This document shows positions 42,269 through 51,151 of a stretch of 64,000 nt of DNA, in pieces (positions within the stretch are counted from its first letter, which is position 1; every line of letters begins with the position of its first letter). This DNA comes from an uncultured Lachnospiraceae bacterium (lineage in GTDB: Bacteria > Bacillota > Clostridia > Lachnospirales > Lachnospiraceae): the NCBI GenBank assembly GCA_946537305.1, contig CAMNFR010000003.1:38535-102534 (forward strand), in the 5' to 3' direction. A program made the position numbers and the translations under genes. The notes beneath the pieces are model-generated. The model had not been told where the DNA came from. It searched no databases and was given only the letters and a program-made list of their open reading frames with translations.

Positions 42269-43393
42269 ATGGATGTAAGAGCATTTGTGAAGGCCTTAGG
42301 TGCGGATTTTTATACCGGCGTGCCGGATTCCCAGCTGAAGGCACTGTGCAATTATCTGATGGATACCTACGGAATCGATCCGCATCACCATATCATCGCA
42401 GCCAACGAGGGCAACTGCACGGCGCTGGCCGCAGGATATCATTTGGCCACAGGCAGGGTGCCGGTGGTCTATATGCAGAATTCCGGCGAGGGGAACATCA
42501 TCAACCCGGTGGCTTCCCTGCTGAACGATAAGGTCTATGCCATTCCCATGATCTTTGTGATCGGCTGGCGCGGACAGCCGGGCATCCACGATGAGCCGCA
42601 GCACATCTACCAGGGCGAGGTAACGGTAAAGCTTCTGGAGGATATGGATATCCGTGTCTTCGTAATTTCCCAGGAGACAACCGAGGACGAGCTGAACGCC
42701 GTGATGTCCGCCTTCCGGGATGAGCTTGAAAACGGAAAGCAGGTAGCGTTCGTCATCCGCAAGGGTGCGCTTACCTTTGATACCAAGGTGGAATATCGGA
42801 ACGACAATACCATGGTCCGGGAAGAAATCGTGCGGCACATCGCAGCCGCGGCGGGGGAATCCCCCATTATATCCACCACCGGCAAGGCCAGCCGCGAGCT
42901 CTTTGAGATCCGCGAGGCCAACGGACAGAGCCATCAGTATGACTTCCTGACCGTCGGTTCCATGGGCCACACCTCCTCTATTGCGCTGGGGGTGGCGCTG
43001 AATACGCCCGGACAGAAGATCTGGTGCATCGACGGGGATGGCTCCATGCTGATGCATATGGGCGCTCTGGCGGTGAACGGAAGCATTGCACCGGACAATC
43101 TGGTACATATCGTGATCAACAACGGCGCGCACGAGACGGTGGGCGGTATGCCTACGGCGGCGGCACATATCGATGTGGTAAAGGTAGCGCTGGCCTGCGG
43201 CTATCCGAAGGCGGTATCGGTGGATACCTTCCCGGCACTGGATGCGGCGCTGGCGGAGGCGGCTTCTGAACCGGGGCTTCGCCTGATCGAAGTAAAATGC
43301 TCGATCGGAGCCCGGGCGGATCTGGGACGGCCGACCACCACGGCACTGGAAAACAAGCAGCACTTCATGGAATATCTGAAGAGCCTGGATTAA
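42269..43393 (+). CDS. aepY: Phosphonopyruvate decarboxylase
   Basis: 374 residues, one polypeptide. DFYTGVPDSQLKALC at the N-terminus, IIAANEGNCTALAAGYHLA with the catalytic Glu, YMQNSGEGNIINPVASL, and the thiamine diphosphate motif GDGSMLMHMGAL near residue 255 match the Ppd/AepY family throughout. The enzyme decarboxylates phosphonopyruvate to phosphonoacetaldehyde, pulling the unfavourable PEP mutase reaction forward. It lies five bases after the reductase gene, so the three steps from PEP to hydroxyethylphosphonate are in one operon, and PhnW supplies the amino branch. Confidence 0.93.
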   Translation: MDVRAFVKALGADFYTGVPDSQLKALCNYLMDTYGIDPHHHIIAANEGNCTALAAGYHLATGRVPVVYMQNSGEGNIINPVASLLNDKVYAIPMIFVIGWRGQPGIHDEPQHIYQGEVTVKLLEDMDIRVFVISQETTEDELNAVMSAFRDELENGKQVAFVIRKGALTFDTKVEYRNDNTMVREEIVRHIAAAAGESPIISTTGKASRELFEIREANGQSHQYDFLTVGSMGHTSSIALGVALNTPGQKIWCIDGDGSMLMHMGALAVNGSIAPDNLVHIVINNGAHETVGGMPTAAAHIDVVKVALACGYPKAVSVDTFPALDAALAEAASEPGLRLIEVKCSIGARADLGRPTTTALENKQHFMEYLKSLD

Positions 43394-43408
43394 AGAAGGA
43401 GTGACCTT

Positions 43409-46192
43409 ATGCTTTCTACGCTGTATAATCTGATCGTTCAGCCGCTGGTGCTTACGATCGAGGTCATCTTTGTGCTTTTGCACCGTGTGCTGAAGAACCC
43501 GGGATTATCTATCGTGGGCGTCAGCCTGGTGGTCAATTTCCTGATCCTCCCGCTGTACCGCAGGGCAGATGTCATGCAGGAGGCGGAACGGAACAAGCAG
43601 GAGTCCATGAAGCACTGGGTGGACCATATTAAAAAGACCTTCAAGGGTGATGAGCAGTATATGATGCTGCAGACCTACTACCGCCAGCAGGATTATCATC
43701 CGCTGCACGCGCTGAAGAGCTCGATCTCTCTTCTGCTGCAGATCCCGTTCTTTATTGCAGCCTACCGGTTCCTGTCGGATCTGGCGCTGCTGGAGGGGGC
43801 GTCCTTCCTCTTTATCCGTGATCTGAGCCAGCCGGATGCGCTGTTTACCATCGGTGGCTTTACGGTGAATATCCTGCCCATCCTGATGACGGTCATCAAC
43901 CTGATCTCCGGCGCCATTTATTCCCGGGGATTTCCGCTCAGCAGCAAGATCCAGCAGTATGTACTGACCATCCTGTTCCTGGTGCTGCTGTACGACCGTC
44001 CGGCGGGCCTGGTCATGTACTGGACGTTGAATAACGTATTCTCGCTGGTCAAGAACATCTTCTACAAGGTGCTGAAACATCCGAAGGAAATTTTTGCGGT
44101 GCTGGCGGCGGCTTTCGGCATCTGCGTATACGGATACCTGGCGCTCACCGGAAAGCTCTGGTCCAGAAAACGTATCCTGTTCCTGGGCGCCATCGTTCTG
44201 GTCACGCTGCTGCCGCTGATCAATCTGATCCTGGAAAAGACCGGCTGGTCGGAAAAGCTTCGCCGGAAGGAAGCGCCGGAACCAATCCCGGCACATTATT
44301 TTCTGTTGGGAGGCGTTTTCCTGACCATTCTGATTGGTTTTGTTATCCCGGAGGCCATTATCTCGGACTCCCCGCTGGAATTCGTGGAAAAGATGGCGTA
44401 CCGCAACCCGATCCGCTATTCCCTGGGCACCATGGCCCTGACGGCAGGCTTCTTCCTGGTATGGGGCAATGTGTTTTATTATCTGGCGGATACCCGCTTT
44501 AAGCATGTTTTCGCTGGGTTGTACTGGGTGGCGTCCATTGGCTGTGTACTTACCTACATGTTCTTCGGACGGAACCTGGGAGATATTTCCACGGACCTTG
44601 TTTTTGACAATTTACCCTCCTACAGTACGCGGGAGCAGATGCTGAATATCCTGCTGCTGGCAGCGGCGTTGGCAGCCTGCTGGCTGATCTGGAAATATCG
44701 GAAGAAACTGATCCCCACGGTATACATTATCGGTACACTGGGACTGGCGGGTCTGAGCGTCTCCTCCATCGTGAACATGCAGAAGGGTATCGAGGAAGCG
44801 GAATATCTCTTCCCGGCCAATGAGGTAGTGGAAACGGAGATCGAACCGATCTTCCGGCTGAGCAAGACCGGAAAGAACGTGATCGTACTGATGATGGACC
44901 GTGCCATCGGTTCTTACTTCCCGTATATTATGAAGCAGCGTCCGGAACTGGTGGAGCAGTTCAAGGGCTTCACCTGGTATCCGAATTCCATCTCCCTGGG
45001 AGGTAAGACCAACTACGGTTCCCCCGGTGTGTTCGGCGGCTATGAATATACGCCGGTGGAGATCAACAAGCGCTACGAAGATCTGCTGGTCGATAAGCAG
45101 AACGAGGCGCTGATGATGATGCCGGTCATGTTCCTGAACGAGGGGTATGAGGTGACGGTCTGCGACCCGCCCTACGCGGGATACGAATGGATCCCGGATC
45201 TTTCCATTTTTGATGAGTATCCCGAGATCAAAACCTACAATACCATGGGCAGCTACACGGCAGAGTTCAAGGCCTTCCGTGCGGAATATGAAAAGCTGCA
45301 GATGAGAAACTTCTTCTTCTACAGCATTTTCAAGGCATCCCCGGTCGTCCTGCAGAAGGCGGTCTACGATAAGGGTAAATACTATGCTTCTACAGACAAT
45401 ACTCGCGTGGAGCAGAAATTCCTGGAATCCTATTCGGTCATGATCCATTTGAACGATCTGACGGAGATCACAGAGGAGGATCAGGATACCTTCCTATGCA
45501 TGACGAATAAGATGACGCATGAAGATACCCTGCTGCAAATGCCGGACTTTGACATGTCGCTGCATGTGGACAACAACGATTACTACGATTACAATTTCTA
45601 TACCATCGACGGTAAGGTCTGCAAGATGGGAGGCGACGGAAAGAACGCACCGACCGGCGCGAAATTCCGCCATTTCTGCGTGAACACGAGAGCCTATATG
45701 GAGCTTGGCAAGTGGTTTGATTACATGCGCGAAAACGGCGTGTACGATAATACCCGCATCATCGTTGTCTCTGACCACGGCAGAAAGCTGGAGCAGTTCG
45801 ACGACCTGAACCATGAAGGCTTGGTGGATGCGGAGCAGTTCGACTGCCTGATGATGGTAAAGGATTTCGGGGCGACGGAAACGACCGTCTGCAACGACTT
45901 TATGACCAACTGCGATACGCCTACCCTGGCGGCGGAGGGACTGATCGAGAACCCTGTGAATGTGTTCACGGGCAATCCCATCAATTCTGAGGCAAAGAAC
46001 AAACCGCAGCTGGTGACCACTTCCAAGAATTGGAGAACGGATAATCGCTCCGAGGCCACGCAGCTGCTGTCCAAGAAGGAGACCTGGCTGGCTGTCCATG
46101 ACAATATTTTTGATCCCAACTGCTGGACCGAGATCGGAAGCTGGGACGATGTTGTGGCCATGCTGAAGAGCGAAGGTGAGTGGCCCGAGTAA
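43409..46192 (+). CDS. YidC/Oxa1 insertase domain fused to an alkaline-phosphatase-superfamily (LTA-synthase-like) domain
   Basis: 927 residues. Residues 1-225 are YidC/Oxa1-like: LPLYRRADVMQ in the first core helix, IKKTFKGDEQYMMLQTYYR, ALKSSISLLLQIPFFIAA and RPAGLVMYWTLNN. Residues 230-470 add about six more membrane helices. The external part from about 485 is a sulfatase/LTA-synthase-like fold with IVLMMDRAIGS (D497), a likely nucleophile T534 in GGKTNYGSPG, H704, and VVSDHGRKL (D789, H790) as metal ligands. Such domains move phosphoglycerol or phosphoethanolamine outside the cell. I infer a polymer-modifying phosphotransferase. The YidC part lacks its own signal sequence and might serve as a lipid-substrate channel. 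The AAGGAG site is good. Confidence 0.85.
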   Translation: MLSTLYNLIVQPLVLTIEVIFVLLHRVLKNPGLSIVGVSLVVNFLILPLYRRADVMQEAERNKQESMKHWVDHIKKTFKGDEQYMMLQTYYRQQDYHPLHALKSSISLLLQIPFFIAAYRFLSDLALLEGASFLFIRDLSQPDALFTIGGFTVNILPILMTVINLISGAIYSRGFPLSSKIQQYVLTILFLVLLYDRPAGLVMYWTLNNVFSLVKNIFYKVLKHPKEIFAVLAAAFGICVYGYLALTGKLWSRKRILFLGAIVLVTLLPLINLILEKTGWSEKLRRKEAPEPIPAHYFLLGGVFLTILIGFVIPEAIISDSPLEFVEKMAYRNPIRYSLGTMALTAGFFLVWGNVFYYLADTRFKHVFAGLYWVASIGCVLTYMFFGRNLGDISTDLVFDNLPSYSTREQMLNILLLAAALAACWLIWKYRKKLIPTVYIIGTLGLAGLSVSSIVNMQKGIEEAEYLFPANEVVETEIEPIFRLSKTGKNVIVLMMDRAIGSYFPYIMKQRPELVEQFKGFTWYPNSISLGGKTNYGSPGVFGGYEYTPVEINKRYEDLLVDKQNEALMMMPVMFLNEGYEVTVCDPPYAGYEWIPDLSIFDEYPEIKTYNTMGSYTAEFKAFRAEYEKLQMRNFFFYSIFKASPVVLQKAVYDKGKYYASTDNTRVEQKFLESYSVMIHLNDLTEITEEDQDTFLCMTNKMTHEDTLLQMPDFDMSLHVDNNDYYDYNFYTIDGKVCKMGGDGKNAPTGAKFRHFCVNTRAYMELGKWFDYMRENGVYDNTRIIVVSDHGRKLEQFDDLNHEGLVDAEQFDCLMMVKDFGATETTVCNDFMTNCDTPTLAAEGLIENPVNVFTGNPINSEAKNKPQLVTTSKNWRTDNRSEATQLLSKKETWLAVHDNIFDPNCWTEIGSWDDVVAMLKSEGEWPE

Positions 46193-46205
46193 ACATGTTT
46201 TAAAA

Positions 46206-46241
46206 AAGAAGTTCAGGAGTGTGCGCACCCCTGAACTTCTT
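46206..46241 (+). terminator. Strong hairpin at the end of the polymer locus
   Basis: A perfect 12-bp stem, AAGAAGTTCAGG (46206-46217) with CCTGAACTTCTT (46230-46241), 14 bases after the stop codon. There is no T-run on the plus strand; an A-run before the stem would give a U-run only for minus-strand transcripts. It probably ends the operon or protects the mRNA end. Confidence 0.6.
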
Positions 46242-46273
46242 ACATATATCTATATCCTTTACGAGGTATCTTT

Positions 46274-47437
46274 ATGAGTAATTCCCAATATACATTGATC
46301 CGCACGCAGGGCAAGGCGAAGCGCGGCCGCCTCTCCACGGTCCACGGGGATATTGAAACTCCCGTCTTCATGAACGTAGGCACGGTCGGCGCCATCAAGG
46401 GCGCGGTCGCCACCACGGACCTGTACGAGATCGGCACCCAGGTGGAGCTTTCCAACACCTACCACCTGCATGTCCGGCCCGGCGATGAAGTGATCAAAAA
46501 GATGGGCGGCCTGCACAAATTTATGTGCTGGGACCGGCCGATCCTCACGGATTCCGGCGGATTCCAGGTGTTTTCCCTGGCAGGACTGCGGAAGATCAAG
46601 GAGGAGGGCGTATCCTTCCAGTCTCATATAGACGGCAGACGCCTCTTCATTGGGCCGGAGGAGAGCATGCGTATCCAGTCCAATCTGGGCTCTACTATTG
46701 CGATGGCCTTTGATGAGTGTCCGCCCAGTCACGCGGAGCGGAAATACATAGAGGCTAGCGTGGCCCGGACTACAAGATGGCTGCACCGCTGCAAGTCGGA
46801 AATGGAACGTCTGAATGCGCTGCCGGATACCGTGAACCCGCACCAGATGCTTTTCGGCATTAACCAGGGCGGCGTGGAGGAGGATATCCGCATGGCGCAT
46901 GCGCGTCAGATCCGGGAGCTGGATCTGCCTGGGTACGCTGTTGGCGGACTGGCCGTGGGAGAGACTCACGAGGAAATGTACCGCATTCTGGACGTCACGG
47001 TTCCGGAGCTGCCCCAGGACAAGCCGGTCTATCTGATGGGCGTGGGAACGCCTGCCAATATTCTGGAGGCGGTGGATCGCGGCGTAGACTTTTTTGATTG
47101 CGTGTATCCCAGCCGGAACGGCCGTCACGGGCACGTATATACCAATCACGGAAAAATGAACATGATGAACGCCTGCTACGAGCTGGACCCGGCACCCATA
47201 GAGGAGGGCTGCGGATGTCCGGTCTGCCGGGCGGGCTATTCACGCGCGTATGTACGCCATTTGCTGAAGGCCAAAGAAATGCTGGGAATGCGTTTTTGTG
47301 TCTTGCATAATTTGTATTTTTATAATACAATGATGGCTGAGATTCGCCAGGCCATCGAGGAAGACCGCTATCCGGAGTATAAGCGGGCCAAACTGGCCGG
47401 CATGGGGATCGCAGAAGTGCCGAAAACGGTGCAGTGA
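46274..47437 (+). CDS. tgt: Queuine/preQ1 tRNA-ribosyltransferase
   Basis: 387 residues, typical Tgt length. LSNTYHLHVRPGDEV, LTDSGGFQVFSLAGL with the catalytic Asp region, GINQGGVEEDIR, YAVGGLAVGE and the zinc site starting CGCPVCRAGYS with a later His are all present. The enzyme swaps guanine-34 for preQ1 in tRNAs with GUN anticodons. The gene is followed by yajC, a common order in Firmicutes, and begins the housekeeping part of the window. Confidence 0.96.
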   Translation: MSNSQYTLIRTQGKAKRGRLSTVHGDIETPVFMNVGTVGAIKGAVATTDLYEIGTQVELSNTYHLHVRPGDEVIKKMGGLHKFMCWDRPILTDSGGFQVFSLAGLRKIKEEGVSFQSHIDGRRLFIGPEESMRIQSNLGSTIAMAFDECPPSHAERKYIEASVARTTRWLHRCKSEMERLNALPDTVNPHQMLFGINQGGVEEDIRMAHARQIRELDLPGYAVGGLAVGETHEEMYRILDVTVPELPQDKPVYLMGVGTPANILEAVDRGVDFFDCVYPSRNGRHGHVYTNHGKMNMMNACYELDPAPIEEGCGCPVCRAGYSRAYVRHLLKAKEMLGMRFCVLHNLYFYNTMMAEIRQAIEEDRYPEYKRAKLAGMGIAEVPKTVQ

Positions 47438-47492
47438 TCCCGGACCCTTCCGTTAAAAAGCGGGGGATTTTAAGAAATCGGAGGATGAAGAA

Positions 47493-47804
47493 ATGTTTTT
47501 AGCAGCGAGTGCCAGTTCCGGACAGATGGGACCTATGTTCTGGGTGATTTATATTGTCATCATTTTTGCTTTTATGTACCTGGTGGTGATTCGCCCTCAG
47601 AATAAGCAGAAAAAGCAGCAGAACGAGCTGATGGCTTCCATGGCAGTGGGCGACACCTGCCTGACCAGCAGCGGTTTTTACGGCACCATCATTGACATTA
47701 CGGAAGATGTGGTGATCGTGGAGTTCGGCAGCAACAAGAATTGCCGCATCCCCATGCAGAAGCAGGCCATCGTGCAGATTGAGAAGCCAGGACAGGAAGC
47801 GTAA
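47493..47804 (+). CDS. yajC: Sec translocase accessory protein YajC
   Basis: 103 residues with one membrane helix (about residues 16-34) followed by the family block VIRPQNKQKKQQNELM, then VGDTCLTSSGFYGTI and an EFGSNKNCRIPMQKQAI tail. YajC associates with SecDF at the membrane. It follows tgt as in many bacteria, with a GGAGGA site before the ATG; secD/secF do not follow here. Confidence 0.95.
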   Translation: MFLAASASSGQMGPMFWVIYIVIIFAFMYLVVIRPQNKQKKQQNELMASMAVGDTCLTSSGFYGTIIDITEDVVIVEFGSNKNCRIPMQKQAIVQIEKPGQEA

Positions 47805-47863
47805 GCTTTTCAGACCCGTCTGTAGACCGCTTTATGTGATCGATCTGAGAAAGGAGAGGGCAA

Positions 47864-47905
47864 ATGGGATTACTCATTTGCTCTTATTCGTATATCTATG
47901 AATAA
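47864..47905 (+). CDS. Possible 13-residue leader peptide coupled to the next gene
   Basis: ATG 47864 follows AAGGAGAGGG with about six bases between and encodes MGLLICSYSYIYE. Its stop codon overlaps the start of the next gene (ATG 47898), which has no ribosome site of its own. The start codon lies in a hairpin, GCAAATG (47860-47866) with CATTTGC (47875-47881). This arrangement suggests translational coupling. It is too short to judge by coding statistics. Confidence 0.35.
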   Translation: MGLLICSYSYIYE

Positions 47906-49265
47906 TAACGAATATTCGGGCGTGGACGCCCCGGTCTTTACCTCTTATATAGAAAAAGGGCCGGAGGATCCGGATGACCGCATATCCATGGATCCGGAGG
48001 ATGGCAAACATGCGCCGGAGGGCATTCTGAAGCGTGCGCTTGCCCTGGAGGAGGCGGCAGGACGGATGCTTCTGGCAGAATACCGGGCCAGGTACTATAA
48101 TGTGGCTCGCCAGATGCTGCAGCCGCTCTATCCGGAATGGAAGCCCTGTGTGAAGGATTACTGGCGGATCCGCCGCAAAATGTATAAAGCCAGGGTAGAG
48201 TGCCGTATTGAATTATATGATAAGGCATGTGCCCTGCGGGACGCAGCTTCCACACCGGAGGACTTTCAGTACGCAGGTGCGATTTTCAGCCATCTGTCGT
48301 GGGTGGAGTCAAAGAGAAAAATTACGCCCCGCTATACGGACCCGGAGATGTATGAAGAGGCCATGAAGCGGTGTGATTACGATGAACAGGCCGCGTACTG
48401 TGAACAGCAGAAGAGAAAGCTGGTCAGAAAAAAAGCGAACCGGCTGTGGCTGATCCTGGCTGCGGTGCTGATCCTTGTGTTGGGCGGTCTTGCTTCTTCC
48501 CGCACGGCTCCCTTCCTGAATATCAAGGGGGATATTTACAGTACCCTCGGCATGCACGATAAGGCCTGGCAGGCGTACGATGTTTCCCGTCAGAAATCCG
48601 GGGACGAAGGGGTCTATGAAAAGTACAAGGCGGCACGCTATCAGGCGGCGGTGGAATTTCTGGAGGACGGGAAGTACGCTACGGCCCGGGATTACTATCA
48701 AGCGCTGGCCGCAAAGGATTTTCAGGACAGCCGCCAGAAGTTCGCGGACTGCGAGCAGCTGGTGCTACAGGAAAAGGAAATCGGCAACGAGCTCACCTTT
48801 GGGCGCGCCCAGTGGCTGGTCATGGATAAAACGGAGGATGCCATCCTGCTGCTGCGGCGGGATTCCTACGGGGATCTGGCAGCCAATACAGATGGCGGCC
48901 CGGTGACCTGGGAGACCTCCTCGATCCGGGAATATCTGAACACCACCTATCTGGAGGAGAAGTTCTATCCGGAGGAGGTGGCGATGCTGGCGGACACGTC
49001 CGTGGAAACGGGGGCGAACCCCATCAGCGGCCGTTCCGGCGGGAACACGGTCACAGACAAGGTGTTCCTGCTGAGCGCCGAGGAGGCGGAGGCCTACCGC
49101 GAGCAGTTCCGGGATACCAAGTTCGGCTGGTGGCTGCGCACGCCCGGCGCGGCGGAGGATGCGCTTGCATTCGTGAATGTAGACCGCGAGGTCATGATCA
49201 GCGGCTATGACGCAGCCTCAGAGGAAATCAGGGTAAAGCCTGCCATGTGGGTGAAACTGAACTAG
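47898..49265 (+). CDS. Membrane-anchored protein with a C-terminal DUF6273-type domain
   Basis: 455 residues. The first 180 are soluble, helical and rich in charged residues. A single membrane helix lies at about residues 184-205 (LWLILAAVLILVLGGLAS). After it come helical, TPR-like repeats (about 210-285: SRTAPFLNIKGDIYSTL, then GKYATARDYYQALAAKD), and from about 295 a domain with SSIREYLNTTYLEEKF, FLLSAEEAEAYR and WWLRTPG, the DUF6273 pattern. That domain is common in large extracellular proteins of gut Firmicutes; its function is unknown. The start codon depends on the short upstream frame. Confidence 0.65.
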   Translation: MNNNEYSGVDAPVFTSYIEKGPEDPDDRISMDPEDGKHAPEGILKRALALEEAAGRMLLAEYRARYYNVARQMLQPLYPEWKPCVKDYWRIRRKMYKARVECRIELYDKACALRDAASTPEDFQYAGAIFSHLSWVESKRKITPRYTDPEMYEEAMKRCDYDEQAAYCEQQKRKLVRKKANRLWLILAAVLILVLGGLASSRTAPFLNIKGDIYSTLGMHDKAWQAYDVSRQKSGDEGVYEKYKAARYQAAVEFLEDGKYATARDYYQALAAKDFQDSRQKFADCEQLVLQEKEIGNELTFGRAQWLVMDKTEDAILLLRRDSYGDLAANTDGGPVTWETSSIREYLNTTYLEEKFYPEEVAMLADTSVETGANPISGRSGGNTVTDKVFLLSAEEAEAYREQFRDTKFGWWLRTPGAAEDALAFVNVDREVMISGYDAASEEIRVKPAMWVKLN

Positions 49266-49276
49266 ATAGTATAAAA

Positions 49277-49450
49277 CATATATATTTAGTAACTATTCAG
49301 AACCACAAGTCACAGACGCGCTTTCAGCGCTTCTGTCTGTGACTGTGTGATTCTCACCATATGAAATTTGATCAAAGCAGCCCCTTTTGTGCAAGCACAA
49401 AGGTCTGCTTCGCTCAAATTTCGCATGGTTCTAAATAGTTACCATATATA
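49277..49450. repeat. Long palindromic MITE-like element with three nested stems
   Basis: Outer arms GTAACTATTCAGAACCA (49289-49305) and TGGTTCTAAATAGTTAC (49426-49442) pair over 17 bases with one G-U, and flanking TATATA blocks extend this. Inside are two hairpins. One pairs 49308-49317 with 49335-49344 and GCGC with GCGC. The other pairs AAATTTGA (49364-49371) with TCAAATTT (49414-49421), then AAGCAG with CTGCTT and TTTGTG with CACAAA. It fills the gap between the DUF6273 gene and ilvD and includes no ORF. It could be a miniature transposable element, a terminator, or both. Confidence 0.7.
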
Positions 49451-49470
49451 GGGATAGAAAGGAATATATT

Positions 49471-51135
49471 ATGAGAAGCGATTCTGTGACCAAGGGGATG
49501 CAGCAGGCGCCCCACCGTTCTCTGTTCAACGCACTTGGCCTGACGGAAGAAGAGCTGTCCCGCCCGCTGGTGGGTATTGTCAGCTCCTACAATGAGATCG
49601 TGCCCGGGCACATGAACCTGGATAAGATCGTGAATGCCGTAAAGCAGGGCGTAGCCATGGCCGGCGGCACCCCCATCGTCTTTCCGGCAATCGCCGTGTG
49701 CGACGGCATTGCCATGGGCCATATCGGCATGAAGTATTCTCTGGTGACGCGTGACCTGATCTGTGACTCTACGGAGTGCATGGCCCTGGCGCACGCATTT
49801 GACGCGCTGGTCATGGTCCCCAACTGCGACAAGAACGTGCCTGGACTGCTGATGGCGGCGGCCCGCGTGAACATCCCCACGGTGTTCGTAAGCGGCGGCC
49901 CTATGCTGGCGGGCCACGTAAAGGGACGCAAGAGAAGCCTTTCCTCCATGTTTGAGGCGGTCGGCAGCTATTCCGCCGGCACCATGACAGAGGAGGATGT
50001 GCGGGAGTTTGAAAACAAGGTATGTCCTACCTGCGGTTCCTGCTCCGGCATGTATACGGCCAACTCCATGAACTGCCTGACAGAGGCCATCGGCATGGGC
50101 CTGCAGGGCAACGGTACCATTCCGGCAGTCTATTCCGAGCGTATTAAGCTGGCCAAGCACGCCGGCATGAAGGTGATGGAGCTCCTGGAAAAGAACATCC
50201 GTCCCCGCGATATCATGAATGAGAAAGCCTTCATGAACGCCCTGACGGTGGACATGGCCCTTGGCTGCTCTACCAACACCATGCTGCACATCCCCGCCAT
50301 CGCACACGAAGCCGGCGTGGAGCTGAACGTGGATATCGCCAACGAGATCAGCAAACGCACGCCCAACCTGTGCCATCTGGCACCGGCCGGCCCTACCTAC
50401 ATGGAGGACCTGAACGAGGCGGGCGGCGTCTACGCCGTGATGAAGGAACTGACCAAGAAGGACCTGCTTTACACGGACCTGATCACAGCTACGGGCAAGA
50501 CCGTGGGTGAAAATATTGAAAATGCCGTCAACCGCAATCCGGAGGTCATCCGTCCGCTGGAGAACCCCTACAGCCAGACCGGCGGCCTGGCCATTCTGAA
50601 GGGCAACCTGGCACCGGATTCCGGCGTGGTGAAGCGCTCCGCCGTTGTTCCGGAGATGATGAAGCATCAGGGACCGGCCCGCGTTTTTGACTGCGAAGAG
50701 GATGCCATTGCCGCCATCAAGGGCGGAAAGATCGTGGCGGGCGATGTAGTCGTCATCCGCTACGAGGGGCCGAAGGGCGGCCCCGGCATGCGTGAGATGC
50801 TGAATCCCACCTCTGCCATTGCCGGCATGGGCCTCGGCGCTTCCGTGGCGCTGATTACAGACGGCCGTTTCTCCGGCGCCTCCCGCGGGGCGTCCATCGG
50901 CCACGTATCCCCGGAGGCTGCGGTAGGCGGCCCCATCGCACTGGTGGAAGAGGGCGATATCATTTCTATTGATATTGACAACTGCACACTGGATGTGTTG
51001 GTCTCTGATGAAGAAATGGCAAAGCGCCGGGCAGCCTGGCAGCCCAGAGAGCCGAAGGTGACCACCGGTTACCTGGCCCGCTACGCAAAGCTGGTGACCA
51101 GCGGCAACCGCGGCGCTATCCTGGAGTATAAGTAA
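49471..51135 (+). CDS. ilvD: Dihydroxy-acid dehydratase
   Basis: 554 residues, the family's usual size. [30 protein letters not shown] and [16 protein letters not shown] contain the iron-sulfur cysteines, and [27 protein letters not shown] and [15 protein letters not shown] are standard. It dehydrates dihydroxyisovalerate and its homologue in valine, isoleucine and leucine synthesis. The start follows the palindromic element and AGAAAGGA. ilvB follows 16 bases downstream. Confidence 0.97.
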   Translation: MRSDSVTKGMQQAPHRSLFNALGLTEEELSRPLVGIVSSYNEIVPGHMNLDKIVNAVKQGVAMAGGTPIVFPAIAVCDGIAMGHIGMKYSLVTRDLICDSTECMALAHAFDALVMVPNCDKNVPGLLMAAARVNIPTVFVSGGPMLAGHVKGRKRSLSSMFEAVGSYSAGTMTEEDVREFENKVCPTCGSCSGMYTANSMNCLTEAIGMGLQGNGTIPAVYSERIKLAKHAGMKVMELLEKNIRPRDIMNEKAFMNALTVDMALGCSTNTMLHIPAIAHEAGVELNVDIANEISKRTPNLCHLAPAGPTYMEDLNEAGGVYAVMKELTKKDLLYTDLITATGKTVGENIENAVNRNPEVIRPLENPYSQTGGLAILKGNLAPDSGVVKRSAVVPEMMKHQGPARVFDCEEDAIAAIKGGKIVAGDVVVIRYEGPKGGPGMREMLNPTSAIAGMGLGASVALITDGRFSGASRGASIGHVSPEAAVGGPIALVEEGDIISIDIDNCTLDVLVSDEEMAKRRAAWQPREPKVTTGYLARYAKLVTSGNRGAILEYK

Positions 51136-51151
51136 AAAGGGGTTGGTTTAT

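Noticed and set aside
37823..46192. A fosfomycin-type antibiotic cluster
   Set aside because: Fom1-, FomC- and Ppd-like enzymes are present, but no radical SAM methylase (Fom3), epoxidase (Fom4) or resistance gene was seen, and the surroundings are polymer genes.
49277..49450. A CRISPR array or riboswitch
   Set aside because: There are no regularly spaced direct repeats, and the arms form a single symmetric palindrome unlike riboswitch classes I know.
49414..50904. A 496-residue minus-strand frame
   Set aside because: Antisense to ilvD, which is unambiguous.
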